From contig OX463835.1 of the NCBI GenBank assembly GCA_949825045.1, positions 16,695,201 to 16,759,200 of the forward strand: a stretch of DNA of 64,000 nt. Reading direction: 5' to 3'. The notes under the pieces were generated by a model, which saw nothing but the letters and a program-made list of their open reading frames with translations, ran no database searches and had not been told where the DNA came from. The translations under genes and the position numbers were made by a program. This document shows, one piece after another, positions 22,918 through 32,232 of the stretch. The stretch's first letter is position 1. The number at the start of each line of letters is the position of its first letter. The DNA comes from Argyresthia goedartella (lineage: Eukaryota > Arthropoda > Insecta > Lepidoptera > Argyresthiidae).

Positions 22918-23757
22918 CCGGTGTGGGAGGCTCGCTGGCATTTCCTTTAACCGCATTGGACAAGATAGGACACTTTTCCGGTGTGGGAGGCTCGCTGGCA
23001 TTTCCTTTAACCGCATTGGACAAGATAGGACACTTTTCCGATGTGGGAGGCTCGCTGGCATTTCCTTCAACCGTATTTGACAAGATAGGACACTTTTCCG
23101 ATGTGGGAGGCTCGCTGGCATTTCCTTCAACCGTATTTGACAAGATAGGACACTTTTCCGATGTGGGAGGCTCGCTGGCACTTCCATCAACCGTATTTGA
23201 CAAGATAGGAGACTTTTCCGGTGTGGGAGGCTCGCTGGCATTTCCTTCAACCGCATTGGACAAGAAAGGACACTTTTCCGATGTGGGAGGCTCGCTGGCA
23301 TTTCCTTCAACCGCATTGGACAAGATAGGACACTTTTCCGCTGTGGGAGGCTCGCTGGCATTTCCTTCAACAGCATTGGACAAGATAGGACACTTTTCCG
23401 GTGTGGGAGGCTCGCTGGCATTTCCTTCAACCGCATTGGACAAGATAGGACACTTTTCCGGTGTGGGAGGCTCGCTGGCACTTCCTGCAACCGTATTGGA
23501 CATGATAGGACACTTTTCCGGTGTGGGAGGCTCGCTGGCATTTCCTTCAACCGTATTGGACAAGATAGGACACTTTTCCGGTGTGGGAGGCTCGCTGGCA
23601 TTTCCTTCAACCGTATTTGACAAGATATGACACTTTTCCGGTGTGGGAGGCTCGCTGGCACTTTCTTCAACCGTATTTGACAAGATAGGACACTTTTCCG
23701 GTGTGGGAGGCTCGCTGGCATTTCCTTCAACCGTATTGGACAAAATAGGACACTTTG
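22918..23757. repeat. minisatellite, 60-bp unit, 14 copies
   Basis: Head-to-tail units starting GTGTGGGAGGCTCGCTGGCA and ending GACACTTTTCCG, differing at a few positions. Because 60 is a multiple of three and the unit has no stop in several frames, long open frames (up to about 300 codons) exist on both strands. They are not evidence of a gene: none has splice or start context, and the array sits inside inverted transposon ends. Confidence 0.92.
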
Positions 23758-24109
23758 GAGGATGAGGTCGGACGCAGTGAGCTTTAGATTTAAGGAAATT
23801 CTCTCACACCTGAAAATGTGTCCTGGACATCCCAATATTATACTAGCGAAGCCTGCGATATGCTTGTGAGAGGCTTGTCAATTAGTAGCATACGGTCCCA
23901 GTATGAAGTTTAAGCGGCACTTAATTTAAGCAGCTGTCTGAGCATTCGGCCATGAGTGTGTTTAATAACGTTCCTTTGTTGGGTACAAATTGACCAGGTA
24001 CAGTTAGATTGACCAAACGCTGTGGGTACTTATTGACCCAGAAAACAATGATACTATCAAACTTTCCATTTCTAACCCTCGACGAAAAAATATGGTCGAT
24101 ATAAGTTTG

Positions 24110-24245
24110 AAACTTCTGTCTGTCTGTGGCGCTCTAGCGATCGAACGGCTGGACGGATTTTAGTGCAGTTTTCTGTAAATGGTAGTACACTTCCCTGCAA
24201 TGGTCCTTAGATATGTTTTATGCAAATCGGATCGAATTCGAAAGT
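24110..24245 (+). repeat. dispersed repeat, pair with 56395-56545
   Basis: GCGATCGAACGGCTGGACGG, TTTTCTGTAAATGGTAG, TGCAATGGTCCTTAG. The inverted counterpart at 56395-56545 has CCGTCCAGCCGTTTGCACGC and CCATTTACAGAAAATTGC. Confidence 0.55.
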
Positions 24246-24375
24246 AATTCATAATTTCTTTATTGCACACAAATCATATTTTGAAAAAAACACGAGTTAG
24301 ATGAAAACAGTGTACAAAGGCGATCATATCTCTAGTAAGAGATCTCTTCCAGCAAATCAGGTTATCATCTTAACA
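24245..24375 (-). mobile_element. LINE-beta 3' tail
   Basis: On the minus strand: TTTGCTGGAAGAGATCTCTT, loop, GAGATATGATCGCC and TGCAATAAAGAAATTATGAA. Only the tail is present. Confidence 0.75.
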
Positions 24376-24458
24376 AGGAAACATGTGGAAACATGTCAGC
24401 CAAATTTTATACCTTAGGTGTCATTTATTGTCTCGAAGGTGTTTTAAATTTATATATT

Positions 24459-24900
24459 TGACCGATCGACCGAAGCGTCTCCTTTTCAGGATTGGGCAAA
24501 AAAACAACTTTTGTCCGGATGTTATCCTCTACAGGCCGCAATTCTCAAAGGATTCTCGTGATTTTTTGTTAGCAAATTCGATAATGAAAAAGAAGTTTGG
24601 TCGATTCAGTTTATAAGAAATTTTTCAAAATGGCGGAGATGTAAGGGGTTTTAAAAAATTTCAAAAACCACTACAGTCCAAACAGCTTGATCGATTTTAA
24701 CAAATGAGATTGTCGTTGGATTTGTAGAGACCGTGAGAGTGATAGGCTATATAAGTTTAGTGAAAAGTCAATAGGATGGGATGAAGACCGCAAAACGTAG
24801 TTTACAAAGTTATTGGTGCGACTACTTTCATAATCCATGTACGTAACCAGGTGCAGTCATAAGTTTATATGTGTAATTAAAAGAAAGTGTCTCGCGAGGT
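24459..24900 (+). repeat. dispersed repeat (family H), longest copy
   Basis: GACCGATCGACCGAAGCGTCT, GGATTGGGCAAAA, GTCCGGATGTTATCCTCTAC, then ACAAAGTTATTGGTGCGACT and GTAACCAGGTGC. It contains no protein I recognise. Confidence 0.6.
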
Positions 24901-24914
24901 CTAGAGCTCACAGA

Positions 24915-25007
24915 GCCACTAGTATTAGGTAGGTACTAATTAGGTAGCCACTAGTATTAGGTAGGTACTAATTAGGTAGCCACTAGTATTAGGTAGGTAC
25001 TAATTAT
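24915..25007. repeat. tandem repeat, 32-bp unit, three copies
   Basis: Units GCCACTAGTATTAGGTAGGT plus ACTAATTAGGTA begin at 24915, 24947 and 24979; the last is slightly shortened. Confidence 0.9.
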
Positions 25008-25335
25008 GAACAGTCCAACATCCTTATTGGGAACTTTTAATTAAAAAGCGTCCCACCTTTTCCCATACTGCGCGGCATAGGCACAATTGTGTCACCAGTA
25101 ATGCAATGCAGTATTGGTAACTGGATTTACAGTTTAGTATTAGTTTAATGACAAAGAATGTAACACACAGGCCCCATACTCACCCATGCATGGTTGCTGT
25201 GACGTCATATCCGCTCATTTAGTGTAGCGACCCCGCTCTCCTATAGTGTGTAGGATCTGTTACGGTGAAAACGCCATTGTAGCCAAATCTCTTTTTATCT
25301 AAAAACCTGCTGAGCAAAGCGCGTTTGAGGGAAGT
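25008..25335. other. no feature recognised
   Basis: Intronic DNA of the PTB gene (intron 1). I see no repeat or coding signal. Confidence 0.4.
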
Positions 25336-25590
25336 AATAACAATAATAACAATAATACCTTGGACACTATTTACACACATTGATCTAGCCCCAAACTAGG
25401 ATTCCCTGTATCTTGGGTACTAGACAACGTTACACATACTTATATAGATAAATATTATACTTAGATAGATAAACAACTATGACTAGGGTATAAACATCCG
25501 TTCTCATCAAACAAGTATTTTCCCCCACCGGGACTCGAACCCGGGACCCTTGGCTTCGTAGGCAGGGCACTGCCGACTCGGCCATTCGGT
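25336..25590 (-). mobile_element. SINE-A copy, full length
   Basis: Head GCACCGAATGGCCGAGTCGG, B box GGTTCGAGTCCCGG, 3' end GTCCAAGGTATTATTGTTAT. Inserted 20 bp from a SINE-B copy. Confidence 0.85.
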
Positions 25591-25609
25591 GCTTTCTTTC
25601 AGTGTGGTT

Positions 25610-25797
25610 CTTTTCAGACATAAGCATTGCTTCTGGCGCCAGACTAGGACTGTGTCGTGGGAACCAAAAACAGTGACGTCACACACATATAAACATCCAA
25701 GACCTGTGCTTTTTTTTGCTTCCCCAGCCGGGGTTCGAAACCGGGACCTCTCGCATGGTAGGCAGAGCCACAACCGCTGCGGCACAGAGGTCCTCAA
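25610..25797 (-). mobile_element. SINE-B copy
   Basis: On the minus strand: head CCTCTGTGCCGCAGCGGTTG, B box GGTTTCGAACCCCGG and body with GACGTCACTGTTTTTGGTTC. Best-preserved head of this family apart from the 39-kb copy. Confidence 0.8.
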
Positions 25798-25914
25798 TTT
25801 AATTATTCTTACCTATGAATCAACTTATCGAAAAACTATTTCTTGTACCTAGTCATTGTCGCAAATACCGCAACACGAGGATTTGCCCTTTACTCAACTG
25901 GATGGATTCGGAAA

Positions 25915-26140
25915 ATATTAAACTACAAATCAATAATACTGATTTGCACAGCAAATATCAGGGCAAAATATTACGGTAGCTTAGGTGAAGGGTAAAGGGG
26001 GTGAGCGAAGGGAAGCCCCCTTTATCCTTCGTATTAGGTTTAACATGTAAGAACAACAAAAATACTTAAAATATATAAAGCATTTTTGCTGATCCTTTTT
26101 TGTTGTGAAAAACAGTATTTTTGCTATGCAATTAAATACT
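25915..26140 (+). mobile_element. MITE type A
   Basis: ATACTGATTTGCACAGCAAA at the left and a damaged inverted partner at the right (TTGTTGTGAAAAACAGTATTT). The core GCTTAGGTGAAGGGTAAAGG is intact. Confidence 0.75.
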
Positions 26141-26847
26141 AGCTTTTAAGTTTTATTCTCCCACTAACAAGTACTAGTAGTTTTAAGAGAGCGCTTTTTG
26201 AACCTATAGGTAATTTAACTTCTTTTCTTCTTGTTGGTTTGGTTATTTGCTGAAAGAAATATCTTTCTGATTTCGAAATCAAAGCTCGCTTTTGCCAATG
26301 TCTGACCTCCGATTTTTGATTTGAGAATTTCAATAATCATATACCTAAGTATCGTGCTGTCTCTGCAGATCTCACACACAAGAAAATGACAGAACGATAC
26401 GAAGAACTTAGTGAATTTCTCAATTCAGAAACCGGCGCCGAGTCTTTAATTTTGTGCAATAAAGTATGCAACAATTGTTAATTTAGAACGCTGCAGATGT
26501 ACGGACGTTTCAATTGGTTTAATTAGTGAACAACGACCTCTGACTGTCGTCATTTGGTCTAGATACAAACCACCACACAAGCCAGGTATCCCGGGTTCGA
26601 AATTCCGACCGATACAGGTATAGCCAAGAATCTCAAGGCCAAATTCACAATACGTCATCCATCACTCCTGTGTTATCAGCAGAGGGTGTGATTGTCCAAG
26701 CCAGTTTGGGATGGCCATGGGGGGAAGAGGAAGTCGCGGAGGGGACGACGTCCCGCCCACCTCCCGCACACCTGTGAGGTCTCTGCGTCACCTTTGTCGT
26801 GGCGCTGCGCGAGTCCGCATCGACACCGATCTTGCTCAAGTTGAATC
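26141..26847. other. no gene recognised
   Basis: Intron 1 DNA. A stretch at about 26247-26300 (GCTGAAAGAAATATCTTTCT, AAGCTCGCTTTTGCCA) resembles a decayed LINE-beta 3' end. A GC-rich patch at 26,690-26,800 has no identifiable content. Confidence 0.4.
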
Positions 26848-27126
26848 TTGTACTGGTGTTTTAAGATAGCATCGGTTGCCTCCTCGTCTTTTCTGAAGAG
26901 GATAAATCCAATAATTCATTCTGAAGCACTAGAGCTAGCCAGAATAGTAAGGGAAAAATGTGGCTATGACAAATATCGAAAAGCGTGTTCAGAAATTAGA
27001 AAATTAATACTGAAGGATATAGGAATAGAAAACGAGATGAAGGATTTTATCGTAGAAGTCGGAGTAACCTGTGACGAAGATTCCTTAAGTGTTTCTATAG
27101 CGATGATAGTATGTAAAGTTTCATAG
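26848..27126 (+). CDS. unrecognised 92-codon open frame
   Basis: The most protein-like part reads KRINPIIHSEALELARIVRE and continues with alternating charged and hydrophobic residues to IVCKVS. Amino-acid composition is that of an ordinary soluble protein, unlike the random open frames nearby, and a stop ends it just before a MITE. I do not recognise a family. It could be the last exon of a gene nested in this intron, a processed pseudogene or a transposon fragment. No promoter, poly(A) signal or splice partner is evident. Confidence 0.25.
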   Translation: MYWCFKIASVASSSFLKRINPIIHSEALELARIVREKCGYDKYRKACSEIRKLILKDIGIENEMKDFIVEVGVTCDEDSLSVSIAMIVCKVS

Positions 27127-27147
27127 ATTGTGATAAATAAAATAAGG

Positions 27148-27362
27148 GAAATATTAAACTGCACATCAAAAATACTGATTTGCAAAATACTGCGGTAGCT
27201 TAGGTAAAGGGTAAAGGGGGTGAGCGAAGCGACGCCCCCTTTATCCTTCGTGTTAGGTTCAACATGTAAGAACAACAACATAAACTTGAGTACTAATTGT
27301 ATATTTAAAACCTAAAAAGTGTTTTTGTTGATCCTTTTTGCTGTGCAAATCAGTATTTTTGA
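27148..27362 (+). mobile_element. MITE type A, internal deletion at the left end
   Basis: Begins AGGGAAATATTAAACTGCAC and has lost the CAGCAAATATCAGGG segment. Then comes the core CTTAGGTAAAGGGTAAAGGG and the right inverted end TTGCTGTGCAAATCAGTATT. Confidence 0.75.
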
Positions 27363-27734
27363 ATAGTTTAAATATTAAGGGTGACTATATTTCACGTTCA
27401 TTTTGTCGTGTACCTTTCTGGTAACTATCGACGTACAGACAACAGCACTGAGACATTGCCATCCTAACCTGACTTGGACAATAACGCAGGCGCAATGACG
27501 TGTCGTCCTTGAGATGCAAGGCTTTACAGGTATACATGATGTTGTTGCATCATGTCCGTCTTGATTGTTTTCTTGCAACGTTGCTGTTTTTTTATTTCCA
27601 CGATACAGGGTATACTTAGTATGAGGCCAGATAATATATTGGCCGCTGTACACTTTCACTGTTTTGCAGAATTATATATCTGATATTGTTGGTCTGGAAT
27701 CCGCAATGTACGCCAGCCTCGGGTCGTCTAGAGC
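27363..27734. other. no feature recognised
   Basis: Intron 1 DNA without recognisable coding or repeat structure. Confidence 0.4.
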
Positions 27735-28124
27735 TCATATAATAGTAGTTTATGTGACTGCTACATAATGGAGGGCATTAATACTCGAGAGTTTTAATGC
27801 CTAATTATGTACAGTTACATACACTAGTTTATCTACACACATATCATAAGCTCTCTTTGATGTGTTCAGGAACCGCATGTTTGACCGGCATTGTGGCTCT
27901 GCAGCTGTTTAGCTTGTTCTGTAGTACCAATGTGCCGCAGGCGGGCGTCGGCGTTCGAAATTTGAAAAACTACACATTATGGTCATAATGTGTAATTTTC
28001 AGATAAGAAATGAGTTTTTACCAAGTAGTTTAACATTATGCTGATCGTAACGTGTGGTTTTTGTACGCAGTAAAGAGGGTTTATGATACGTGTATAGATA
28101 AAAGAACATAAGCAATGTTTGTTC
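27735..28124 (+). repeat. dispersed element D
   Basis: Shares AGTAGTTTATGTGACTGCTA, ATACACTAGTTTATCTACAC, GTGTTCAGGAACCGCATGTT and GCAGTAAAGAGGGTTTA with 34545-34985, 47215-47690 (inverted) and 50145-50345 (inverted, partial). Non-coding, about 400 bp, with internal short palindromes such as ATTATGGTCATAAT. Confidence 0.7.
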
Positions 28125-28444
28125 ATAATGTTTGGCAATAAATATAATGATCACCAAAATAATTTTTTCCTACCCAAAATGGATAAATGAACACCAAAAG
28201 TTGCATAAAATATCAGGGCAAAATACTGCGGTAGCTTAGGTGAGGGGTAAAGGGGGTGAGCGAAGCGAAGCCCCCTTTATCCTTTGTGTTAGGTTGAACA
28301 TGTAAGAACAACAAAAAATACACAAAACATAAAAATAAGTTTGGTGATCATTTATCCAAACACAATTTGGTGGACATTTATCCCTTCTGGCAGTCATTTC
28401 GAATCGCGTTTATGGTAATCGTTTAAACATAAGCCATTATGTGT
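28125..28444 (+). mobile_element. MITE type B beside a splice acceptor
   Basis: The element is 28134-28435 (GGCAATAAATATAATGATCA to TTTAAACATAAGCC), with imperfect 9-bp flanks ATAATGTTT and ATTATGTGT (7 of 9 match). The next 9 bases, TCGTTACAG, end in the acceptor of PTB-gene exon 2. Confidence 0.82.
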
Positions 28445-28453
28445 TCGTTACAG

Positions 28454-28556
28454 GTCAAATACCTTGGGCAGAGCGACGCGCGAGGCCTGTGGGGCATCAA
28501 GCACACGAGGCGACCTGTCGACTTGATGGTGGCTGCGGCGAAGGCGCTACCTCCAG
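28454..28556 (+). CDS. PTB-domain protein gene, coding exon 2
   Basis: Acceptor TTACAG|GTC, donor CCAG|GTATGA; phase 0 in, phase 1 out. Encodes VKYLGQSDARGLWGIKHTRR and ends AAAKALPPG, the first strand and helix region of the PTB fold (YLG being the family hallmark). The 3' part of the preceding intron is a MITE, so branch point and pyrimidine tract must be largely transposon-derived. Confidence 0.85.
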
Positions 28557-28787
28557 GTATGACCGTCTTCATCATCAGACTTTGAGTGACTGATCAGTCA
28601 GAGTGAAGTTAGCAAGCTTTGCGATGACTGCAAATCTTACTGAATCAGGATGAGGCTATAAATTATTGTGAGGCTAATTATTTGGCATTAAGAACCTTAG
28701 GAAACATAATGGTCGCAAACGATACACTGATGAAGTTTGTAAGGAAGAGCAAAAAAAACTACCCTAACCTAGCGGAAATACTAAACA

Positions 28788-29035
28788 TTAATAATAATAA
28801 TACCCTGGACACTATTAACACACATTAATCTAGCCCCAAACTAGGATTCCCTGTATCTTGGGTACTAGACAACGATACACATACTTATATGGATAAATAT
28901 TATACTTAGATAGATAAACAACCACGACTAGTGCACAAACATTCGTTCTCACCAAACAAATATTTTGGAACCCGGGACCCTTGGCTTCGTAGGCTGGGTC
29001 ACTGCCGACTCGGCCATTCGGGCCGTCAAACGAGA
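28788..29035 (-). mobile_element. SINE-A copy in PTB-gene intron 2
   Basis: Fills nearly half of the 568-bp intron. Head GGCCCGAATGGCCGAGTCGG, 3' end GTCCAGGGTATTATTATTAT. A short deletion removes part of the region after the B box. Confidence 0.85.
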
Positions 29036-29124
29036 GACAGTTTTACTAGCTGTACCACTGGTTCTTGAACTACTTATGATTTTAGTTATCACATGAATAA
29101 TTAACTATTTTTGTCTCATTCTAG

Positions 29125-29251
29125 GTCAAATCCTGCCGATAGTGAAGCTTCTCATATCAGTGGACGGCGTTCAGCTAGAAACAGTGAACCACGGCACCAA
29201 GAAAAATGAGTTCGAACATATGGCTGTGTTCTTCAATATAGAGTCTATCAG
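29125..29251 (+). CDS. PTB-domain protein gene, coding exon 3
   Basis: Acceptor TTCTAG|GTC, donor CAG|GTAAAT; phase 1 in, phase 2 out. Encodes QILPIVKLLISVDGVQLETV followed by HGTKKNEFEHMAVFFNIESI, the central strands of a PTB domain (LLISVDGVQL fits the usual L.IS..GV.L pattern). Confidence 0.88.
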
Positions 29252-29261
29252 GTAAATAAAT

Positions 29262-29900
29262 CATCACGCCTCTTCCCAACGGGGTGGCAGAGGCATGAAT
29301 GTGCCCACGTTTGGCTCGCGTTTAGGTTAATAACGTCCGCGCCTAGCTGTCACGCCACTATGTCCTCCCCTACGTAGAACTGTACTAGGGGCTAACTCAG
29401 CCATCCCCCGCCTTTGCAAGTTACTAAACTACCACAGCGACAAAACCGACATCTTCCATGATTCATGCTCAAAAATCAAAACTCTGATCCTCAATTAGCA
29501 AAAATTACAGTTTTCTTACTAGCACCTATAGCATAGTTTATTTAAGTATTTAGTACTTACCTAGTTTCTCAACTAAAGTTGTGTTTACTTTTAAGTAGCT
29601 TGTGTGCCTAGCATAGTTTTAACTTAGCCTATACTATACCTACCTAACTGTTTATCTTGTACACAAACTGTTAGTAAACAAAATAAATAAAATTAAAATT
29701 AAATAAAATAAACTATCTCACCCAAAATTCTTATCTGAATAACTTTTACAACTCTATTTAAATTCATGAGCTAAGAACAAATAAAAATAACCAAGTAAAA
29801 TATTAGTAACATGCTTATCAACTTCTCACCGAGACGATTCTAAAGAGCCCAAACTCGGTAGGATTACGATACTTTATTAAAGAGTTCCTGTGACCACCAT
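29262..29900. other. repeat fragment, otherwise nothing recognised
   Basis: 29262-29335 carries CACGCCTCTTCCCAACGGGG, TGGCAGAGGCA and AATGTGCCCA, a motif shared with 49146 and 56595. The rest is AT-rich intron 3 DNA. Confidence 0.45.
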
Positions 29901-29909
29901 CCGGATCCG

Positions 29910-30108
29910 GAAAGGGCGATCAGGGCGATATATCAATTAGATGCTAGAGAATCATTAAGAGAAAAATTCAAAGAAATTAATATACTTACGGGTTACCTGT
30001 CAATATATATACGAAAATATCATGCATGTAAGAAAAAACATAGCTTTATTTAAAATTGTAGGTGATAGCCATACAATTAAGACTAGAAATAAAAATAGGT
30101 TAGCAATG
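29910..30108 (+). mobile_element. LINE-alpha copy, upstream half, split by LINE-beta
   Basis: Translates (with one frameshift) as AIYQLDARESLREKFKEINI, then YIYENIMHVRKNIALFKIV and HTIKTRNKNRL, the same stretch as the LINE at 6363-6811. It breaks after NRL at about 30108. The continuation LPLPLFRLSKVG is at 33997, beyond the inserted LINE-beta. Confidence 0.82.
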
Positions 30109-30768
30109 GGGTTGCGGTTGCGGCAGCGGCAGCGGCAGCAGGTTCTGCGGCGCCCTCGGCAAGCAAGCAGCGAGAACCCAGCGCAAGGCGTGCCACTGCC
30201 GGCCAGACGAAGGCAGGTACCAAAAAGTAGTTGTATCCCATCGTGTGCAGCGCAATATACGTCGCGTGATTTGGTCGGGTTATTTTCTGTTATAAATTAA
30301 TGTAATTTTACGTGAAGGGTAGACTGAATTAGATTAGATTAAATGATTAACTTTTTATTTTTAGGTCACGCAGTCTTTCATTTGACAAGCATAGTGTGGT
30401 CTGTGTACTTGAAGTTTTTTTTTTTATTATTATTATTATTTATTGTACGGACGGACAGACAGCCAGACAGAACGGACGGGCAACCGGACGGTGCGAAAGG
30501 ATCTTGTATGTTCGTATTTGGATTCACTTTGCTGTTTCTTCATTTCTTTTTTGTTTGTGCTGCCCACCCACGTCTCATCTATTATTTGTTATCTTGTATA
30601 ATGTATTTCCTTCCATATGTACTATACTTTTGTAAACCCAGGGTTTGGCTGGGTTCGGGCCTTTCTGTTTTTTTGGATTTGACTTTTTTATTTTTTTGTG
30701 TTTGTTAGTAGGTTTTATTGTATTTATTTTATTATATATCTATTTATTATATTATAATTACTCATATG

Positions 30769-32232
30769 GATACCTTCTTATTTAGTGATAGTTACTTCTC
30801 CTACTCCGAAAGTGAAGCTTCCGATAGCGTAGGAAGTGGATTGTCGTCCACGGATGACGTTTTGCCTATTGCCCTTAAACGTGTGTTTTCCAACCTCAGT
30901 AGGAACTTCAACGTCGTTCACATAAATGCTCTGAGCATTAATTCCAGTCATGTCGACCTTCTCGACTCCTTCAGCGATCAGAGCATTCATGGTATTCTGA
31001 TCTCCGAATCATTTCTCAAACCCTCTCTTCCTTCTACCTTGTATGCTCTGCCGGGGTACAGGCTCTATCGGAATGATAGGACGGGCAAGGCTGGTGGCGG
31101 TGTTGCTATTTATCTTCGTTCCGACATTTCTTGCAAAGTCATCAGCCACTCACCTAGTCTGTACTCTGGATCCGCTGAACACCTCTTTCTTGAGCTATGC
31201 CTCCATCACACTAAGGTCCTTCTGGGTGTCTTCTATAGCCCCTCTCTCCTCATCGACTACTTTGACTCTTTTGAAAGCATCCTTAATGATCTATCTCCCC
31301 TATACAGTGACACACTTATCCTATTTGATTGGTGATTTCAATACCTGTTTACTTAAAAATGATGTTCGCTCTGCCAAACTCCAGTCTATCGTAAGCTCCC
31401 TAAATTTAAATATTCTTCCCCTGAGTGCAACTCACTTCCAGCCCCACTGCACCCCCTCTCTCTTGGATCTTATGATTGTTTCTAACATATCCAAGGTTGC
31501 AACGCATGGCCAACTTAACGCCCCCTTCTCCTTTCATGATCTGATTTATCTCTCGTTCAAGTTAAGGCCTCCCAAGCGCGCAGGGAAATTCCTGGATATT
31601 CGCAGTTTCAAGGGTATGGATCTCAGCTCCCTTAAGTGTGATGCCGCCTCTATAGACTGGTCCCCTGTCATCTGTAGTGAGCCCGTTGATGAAAAAGTCC
31701 AGCATTTCCAATCGATTGTCCTGAGTTTGTTCGACAAACATGCTCCTGTCAAAAAGGTTAGGGTCAAACATCTCCCTGCGCCCTGGCTTACTGATACCAT
31801 CAAGGGTCTGATGGCCCAGAGAAACCGTGCCAAATGTAGATATAAGAAGGATCCGACGGACGATAATCTCCTTATATACAAACGTCTCCGTAATCGTTGC
31901 ACCCGTCTTTGTCGAGATGCCAAACGCCGCCATATCTACGAGAGTATTGAGAGTTACACTCCTGCACAGGTTTGGAAGTTCCTGAAGACCCTCGGTGTTG
32001 GTAAGTCCCAGGACGCAGTAACCGGTAGTGCCGACCTCAACGGTCTCAACAAATTCTTTGCTGTCTCCCCTGTCGTGATGGACCCCCCTGTCAAGGATGC
32101 TACCATTCGTTACTTGCGCACCAGAAAGACATCCAGTAGCTTACCTTTCAACCTCAGGTCTGTCGGAGTTGGCGCAGTAAAGAAGGCTTTTCTAGCAATA
32201 TCGTCAAAGGTGATGACAAGATCTGCTTTCAG
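30769..32232 (+). pseudogene. LINE-beta endonuclease and linker, two frameshifts
   Basis: Likely start MDTFLFSDSYFSY at 30769. AP-endonuclease motifs are NVVHINALSIN, ILISESFLK (catalytic Glu), YRNDRTGKAGGGVAIYLR, GVFYSPS and GDFN. The frame shifts at about 31320, just before GDFN (a 1-base difference in CTATTTGATTGG). The middle section (KHLPAPWLTDTIKGLMAQRN, CRYKKDPTDDNLLIYKRLRN) is the usual linker. A second shift near 32205 (AGCAATATCGTCAAAGG) separates it from the reverse transcriptase. The motifs are visible; inactivation is inferred from the shifts. Confidence 0.85.

Larger units (their letters stand above)
22299..23890. mobile_element. composite MITE-C with about 100-bp inverted ends
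   Basis: The left end TGCTACTATTTGACAAGCCT and right end (inverted) TGCTACTAATTGACAAGCCT continue as matching inverted sequence through AGCATATCGCAGG, AGTATAATAT and GTGTGAGAGAATTTCC. The left end is split by a type-B MITE (22354-22835). Removing that insert and one 9-bp duplication restores about 100 bp of alignment. The interior is the 60-bp minisatellite. Probably a non-autonomous DNA transposon; superfamily unknown. Confidence 0.8.

Noticed and set aside
22918..23757. Regularly spaced repeats that superficially recall a CRISPR array.
   Set aside because: The units are contiguous with no unique spacers, and the genome is eukaryotic.
22865..23835. Open frames of up to about 300 codons on both strands with a 20-residue repeat (NTVEGNASEPPTPEKCPILS).
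   Set aside because: They come from a 60-bp stop-free minisatellite. Several frames on both strands are open at once, and the array lies within transposon inverted ends.
30022..30708. Possible first ORF of LINE-beta (hydrophobic frames of about 90 and 120 codons).
   Set aside because: No zinc-knuckle or coiled-coil motif is visible, and the first frame begins in the older LINE-alpha. More likely 5'UTR.
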